Shown here piece after piece: positions 23,110-26,077 of a stretch of 26,077 nucleotides of DNA. The stretch is from Methylibium sp031393925 (GTDB taxonomy: Bacteria; Pseudomonadota; Gammaproteobacteria; Burkholderiales; Burkholderiaceae_C): positions 1 through 26,077 of the forward strand of contig NZ_JANMWL010000028.1 of NCBI RefSeq assembly GCF_031393925.1, in the 5' to 3' direction. The notes below the pieces were generated by a model. That model saw only the letters and a list, made by a program, of their open reading frames with translations, did no database searches and was not told where the DNA came from. Both the position numbers and the translations under genes were made by a program. Positions within the stretch are counted from its first letter, which is position 1; each line of letters begins with the position of its first letter.

Positions 23110-24885
23110 ATGACTGCTCATGCCCTGGCGGTGAGGCTGTTCGGCCCGTGGGTCGCGCGGGTCAGTCGCGAGACCTTGAAGGCCGACCTCGCCGCCGGCC
23201 TGCTCGGCGCGGTGCTGGTGCTGCCGCAGGCGATTGCCTTTGCCGCACTGGCCGGACTGCCGCCGCAAATGGGCCTCGCCACGGCCATGCTGCCGTGCAT
23301 CGTCGCCGCGCTGTTCGGTTCGAGCTGGCAGGTGATGTCGGGGCCGACCAACGCCAACTCGCTGGCGCTGTTCGCGATGCTGGCGCCGCTGGCCGTCGTC
23401 GGCAGCGCCGGCTACATCGAGCTGGCGTTGGCCATGACCGTGCTGGTTGGCCTGATGCAAACGCTCATCGGCGCACTGCGCCTGGGCGCCGTCGCCAACT
23501 TCATCTCACCTTCGGCGCTGCTCGGCTTTACCAGCGGTGCGGCGGTGCTGATCGGCGTGCATGCCCTGCGCGACGCGCTCGGCATCGACGCCGCGCCGGT
23601 GGCGAACGCCGCCGGTGCGCTGCAAGCCATGGTGCAGCAGGCGCAGCTGACCCGGCCTTCGGCCGTGCTGGTGGCCGCACTCACCGTCGGCGTGGCGTTG
23701 GTGGTGCGCCGCATCGACGCGCGCTGGCCGGCGATGCTGCTTGGCCTGGCCGCCGGCACCGGCGCTGCGGTGCTCATCAATGCGCACGGTCTCGGGCTCA
23801 CGCCGCTGCGCCAGGTGGGGGCGATCCCATCGCCGTGGCCGCTGCCGCATCTCCCCCTTGTCGATCTGCGGGCCGTGCCGGAATTGCTGGGTCTGGCGTT
23901 CGCGCTCACGATCGTGGCGCTGGCGCAGTCAATCGCGATCGTCAAGGCCATCGCGGCGCGTTCGGGGCAGCGCATCGACACCCACCGCGAGATCGTCGGC
24001 CAGGGCCTGTCCAACCTGGTCGGCGGCCTGAGTTCGAGCTACATCTCGTGCGGTTCGATGAACCGGTCGCTGCCCAACCTGCAGGCCGGTGCGCGCACGC
24101 CGCTGGCCGCCGTGTTCTCGGCCCTGGGGCTGGCGCTGCTGGTGCTCGTGAGCGCGCCGCTGCTGGCGCTGATCCCGCTGGCCGCCGTCTCGGGGCTGTT
24201 GCTGCTGGTCGCGACCTCGCTGCTCGACCTGCCGCGCTGGCGCCACTTGCAACGGCTGAGCCGATCCGAATCGATGATCGCCTTCGCGACACTCGCGGCC
24301 ACCCTGCTGCTGCGCCTGGACGTGGCCATCCTGTTCGGCAGCCTGCTGTCGCTGGGCGCCTACCTGCAGCGCACGGCTCACCCGGCGATGCGCACGATGG
24401 GCTTCGATTCCACCGCGCCCGAGCGACCGTTCGTCGTGCTCGATGCTCATCCCCAGGCATTGCCAGAATGCCCGCAGCTCAAGCTCTTGCGCATGGAAGG
24501 CTCGGTCTACTTCGGCGCGGCGCAGCATGTCTCGGACACGCTGCACGCGCTGCGTGAGGCGCCGCTCGCACCCCGGCACCTGCTGGTCATGACCAAGAGC
24601 ATGAACTTCCTCGACCCGGCCGGCGCGCAGGTGTGGGACGAGGAGCTGCACGCGCGTCGCGCCGCCGGTGGCGACCTCTACTTTCACCGGCCGCGGCCGC
24701 AAGTGCTGGAGTTGTGGCAGCGCGCCGGCTTCCTGGACGCGCTGGGCCGCGACCACGTGTTTGCCGACAAGCGCAGCGCCCTGGCCACCATCGTGCCGCG
24801 CCTGGACGGCGCGATCTGCGCGGGCTGCACGGTACGGCTGTTCGCCGAATGCACGCAGCAACCGGGCGCGTGGCGAACCGCTTGA
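23110..24885 (+). CDS. SulP-family anion transporter with STAS domain and cysteine-rich tail
   Basis: A 591-aa SLC26/SulP protein, likely moving sulfate, bicarbonate or another anion across the inner membrane. The N-terminal signature LKADLAAGLLGAVLVLPQAIAFA (23-45) and MSGPTNANS (about 76-84) begin the membrane domain, which continues to about residue 425 and contains SYISCGSMNRSLPN. A STAS domain follows (about 440-560), with MTKSMNFLDPAGAQVWDEE where many relatives have a phosphorylatable D-x-S/T stretch; here the position reads Asp-Pro-Ala. After STAS, a short tail has Cys570, Cys573 and Cys581 (DGAICAGCTVRLFAECTQ), suggesting a small metal or redox site. The gene converges on the lipoprotein gene with a 28-bp gap. 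Substrate unknown. Confidence 0.93.
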   Translation: MTAHALAVRLFGPWVARVSRETLKADLAAGLLGAVLVLPQAIAFAALAGLPPQMGLATAMLPCIVAALFGSSWQVMSGPTNANSLALFAMLAPLAVVGSAGYIELALAMTVLVGLMQTLIGALRLGAVANFISPSALLGFTSGAAVLIGVHALRDALGIDAAPVANAAGALQAMVQQAQLTRPSAVLVAALTVGVALVVRRIDARWPAMLLGLAAGTGAAVLINAHGLGLTPLRQVGAIPSPWPLPHLPLVDLRAVPELLGLAFALTIVALAQSIAIVKAIAARSGQRIDTHREIVGQGLSNLVGGLSSSYISCGSMNRSLPNLQAGARTPLAAVFSALGLALLVLVSAPLLALIPLAAVSGLLLLVATSLLDLPRWRHLQRLSRSESMIAFATLAATLLLRLDVAILFGSLLSLGAYLQRTAHPAMRTMGFDSTAPERPFVVLDAHPQALPECPQLKLLRMEGSVYFGAAQHVSDTLHALREAPLAPRHLLVMTKSMNFLDPAGAQVWDEELHARRAAGGDLYFHRPRPQVLELWQRAGFLDALGRDHVFADKRSALATIVPRLDGAICAGCTVRLFAECTQQPGAWRTA

Positions 24886-24913
24886 AGACCAGCCATCGGG
24901 TGGCCCGCCAGGC

Positions 24914-25396
24914 TCAGCTGCGCGGCTGCAGCGCCTGCGGCTGGACCGATTGAGCCCGCGTCACCCGCGTGGTGCCGCCGGTGGATACCAGCACCACCTG
25001 GTCGCCGGGACGGAAGCTCTCGTTGCCCTGCGCCTGCACGATGGCACGGCGTTCGCCGTTGCGCAGCTGCACCATGATCTCGAAGGCCTGCTCACGCGTG
25101 GCGCCGCGCTCGATCACGTTGCCGACCACCGCACCAGCCACCGCACCGAGCACGCCGACGACCAGCCCCTCGCGGCGCCCGCCCACCGTGCTGCCCGCCA
25201 CACCGCCGGCCACCGCACCGGCAGCCCCGCCGATGCCCGATTGCGAGCCGTCGACCGTGACCGGCCGCACGTTGATGACGACCGCGTCCTGCACCGATGA
25301 CAAGCGCTGCGCGTCACCGCGCTTGATGACGTCGGGGCTGGTGGTGGTACAGGCGGTCAAGGCCACCAGCAAGGCGGCTCCGATGAGATTTTTCAT
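24914..25396 (-). CDS. Glycine-zipper lipoprotein (SlyB/Pcp-like)
   Basis: A 160-aa lipoprotein, probably anchored in the outer membrane. MKNLIGAALLVALTACTTTS carries a lipobox LTAC with lipidated Cys16. Residues about 68-112 are a glycine-zipper pair (GIGGAAGAVAGGVAGSTVGG, then GLVVGVLGAVAGAVVGNVIE), and a C-terminal domain (RNGERRAIVQAQGNESFRPGDQVVLVSTGG) resembles SlyB. SlyB-type proteins support outer-membrane integrity. The ATG at 25396 has a good AGGAG 8 nt upstream; the longer frame to 25447 would hide the signal peptide. A GC-rich hairpin stands in the 5' leader. It converges with the SulP gene. Confidence 0.93.
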   Translation of the reverse strand: MKNLIGAALLVALTACTTTSPDVIKRGDAQRLSSVQDAVVINVRPVTVDGSQSGIGGAAGAVAGGVAGSTVGGRREGLVVGVLGAVAGAVVGNVIERGATREQAFEIMVQLRNGERRAIVQAQGNESFRPGDQVVLVSTGGTTRVTRAQSVQPQALQPRS

Positions 25397-25415
25397 GATC
25401 GAACTCCTGTGAAAT

Positions 25416-25431
25416 CGCGGCGGCAGCCGCG
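25416..25431 (-). promoter_or_regulatory. Hairpin in the 5' leader of the lipoprotein gene
   Basis: cgcggc and gccgcg pair across a 4-nt loop, about 20 nt upstream of the lipoprotein ATG and beyond its ribosome site. It may affect mRNA stability. The 122-bp gap 25397-25518 shows no other clear element. Confidence 0.4.
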
Positions 25432-25518
25432 GGGGACATCGAGGCAACGGTCGCCGCTCGGTCAGCGTTGACGCGCGCCGTGCAAAGACCCTCAGTGTGC
25501 CCCTCGAGGCTCACCCCT

Positions 25519-26076
<558 letters not shown>

Positions 26077-26077
26077 G

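Noticed and set aside
24886..24913. Terminator in the SulP/lipoprotein convergent gap
   Set aside because: Only a 4-bp stem (gcca/tggc) can be drawn in the 28-bp gap and there is no T-run, so the evidence is too weak.

Overview
The window is very GC-rich (about 70% by eye), densely coding chromosomal DNA from a betaproteobacterium. The genes and their style point to the order Burkholderiales, probably near the Rubrivivax, Leptothrix or Methylibium group. That placement is inferred from a class II lysS, a UbiH-like/DsbC pair, a DUF3108 protein, M61 peptidase, LapA-like and MOSC genes, and extreme GC3; no rRNA or other marker gene is present. I see no tRNA or rRNA, CRISPR array, transposase, phage gene or plasmid gene.

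Region 1 (1-9929, all on the minus strand) is a surface-polysaccharide locus read right to left: Wzx-like flippase, LbH acyltransferase, a 195-bp structured gap, GT4 glycosyltransferase, ExoA-like GT2 glycosyltransferase, SAM methyltransferase, UDP-glucose 6-dehydrogenase, DegT aminotransferase, small polyprenyl-P sugar-phosphate transferase, and a CapD/WbpM-type UDP-sugar 4,6-dehydratase cut by the left edge. Five junctions are 4-bp ATGA or GTGA stop/start overlaps, so translation is probably coupled along the operon. The last three genes look like the core of a bacillosamine-like route: 4,6-dehydratase, PLP aminotransferase, then transfer of the sugar phosphate to undecaprenyl phosphate. Ugd would supply UDP-glucuronate. 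The glycosyltransferases, methyltransferase and acyltransferase would build and decorate the repeat, and the flippase would export it. No Wzy, Wza or Wzc is visible; they may lie beyond the left edge. Several tandem repeats sit in this locus, including a 35-bp duplication that split one ATGA junction.

Region 2 (10122-13565): lysS runs divergently from the polysaccharide operon. It converges on a two-gene minus-strand unit, an enoyl-CoA hydratase followed by a LapA-like membrane protein. Divergent from that unit is a 174-aa gene of unknown function.

Region 3 (13554-18638, minus strand) reads UbiH/COQ6-like flavin hydroxylase, DsbC thiol-disulfide isomerase, M61 metallopeptidase with PDZ domain, and a membrane-anchored periplasmic DUF3108 protein. 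DsbC and DUF3108 point to the envelope. M61 and the hydroxylase lack clear export signals.

Region 4 (18742-24885, plus strand) reads AsmA-family protein, MOSC-domain protein, EamA/DMT exporter and SulP transporter. The MOSC and SulP genes have a -10-like hexamer only 6 nt before the start codon and no Shine-Dalgarno, so they may make leaderless mRNAs.

Region 5 (24914-26076, minus strand) holds a glycine-zipper outer-membrane lipoprotein and an HNH endonuclease at the right edge. Most of the window is ordinary housekeeping or envelope DNA. The least explained parts are the repeat-rich junctions of the polysaccharide operon, the 174-aa orphan, and a dispersed intergenic repeat with two copies here.
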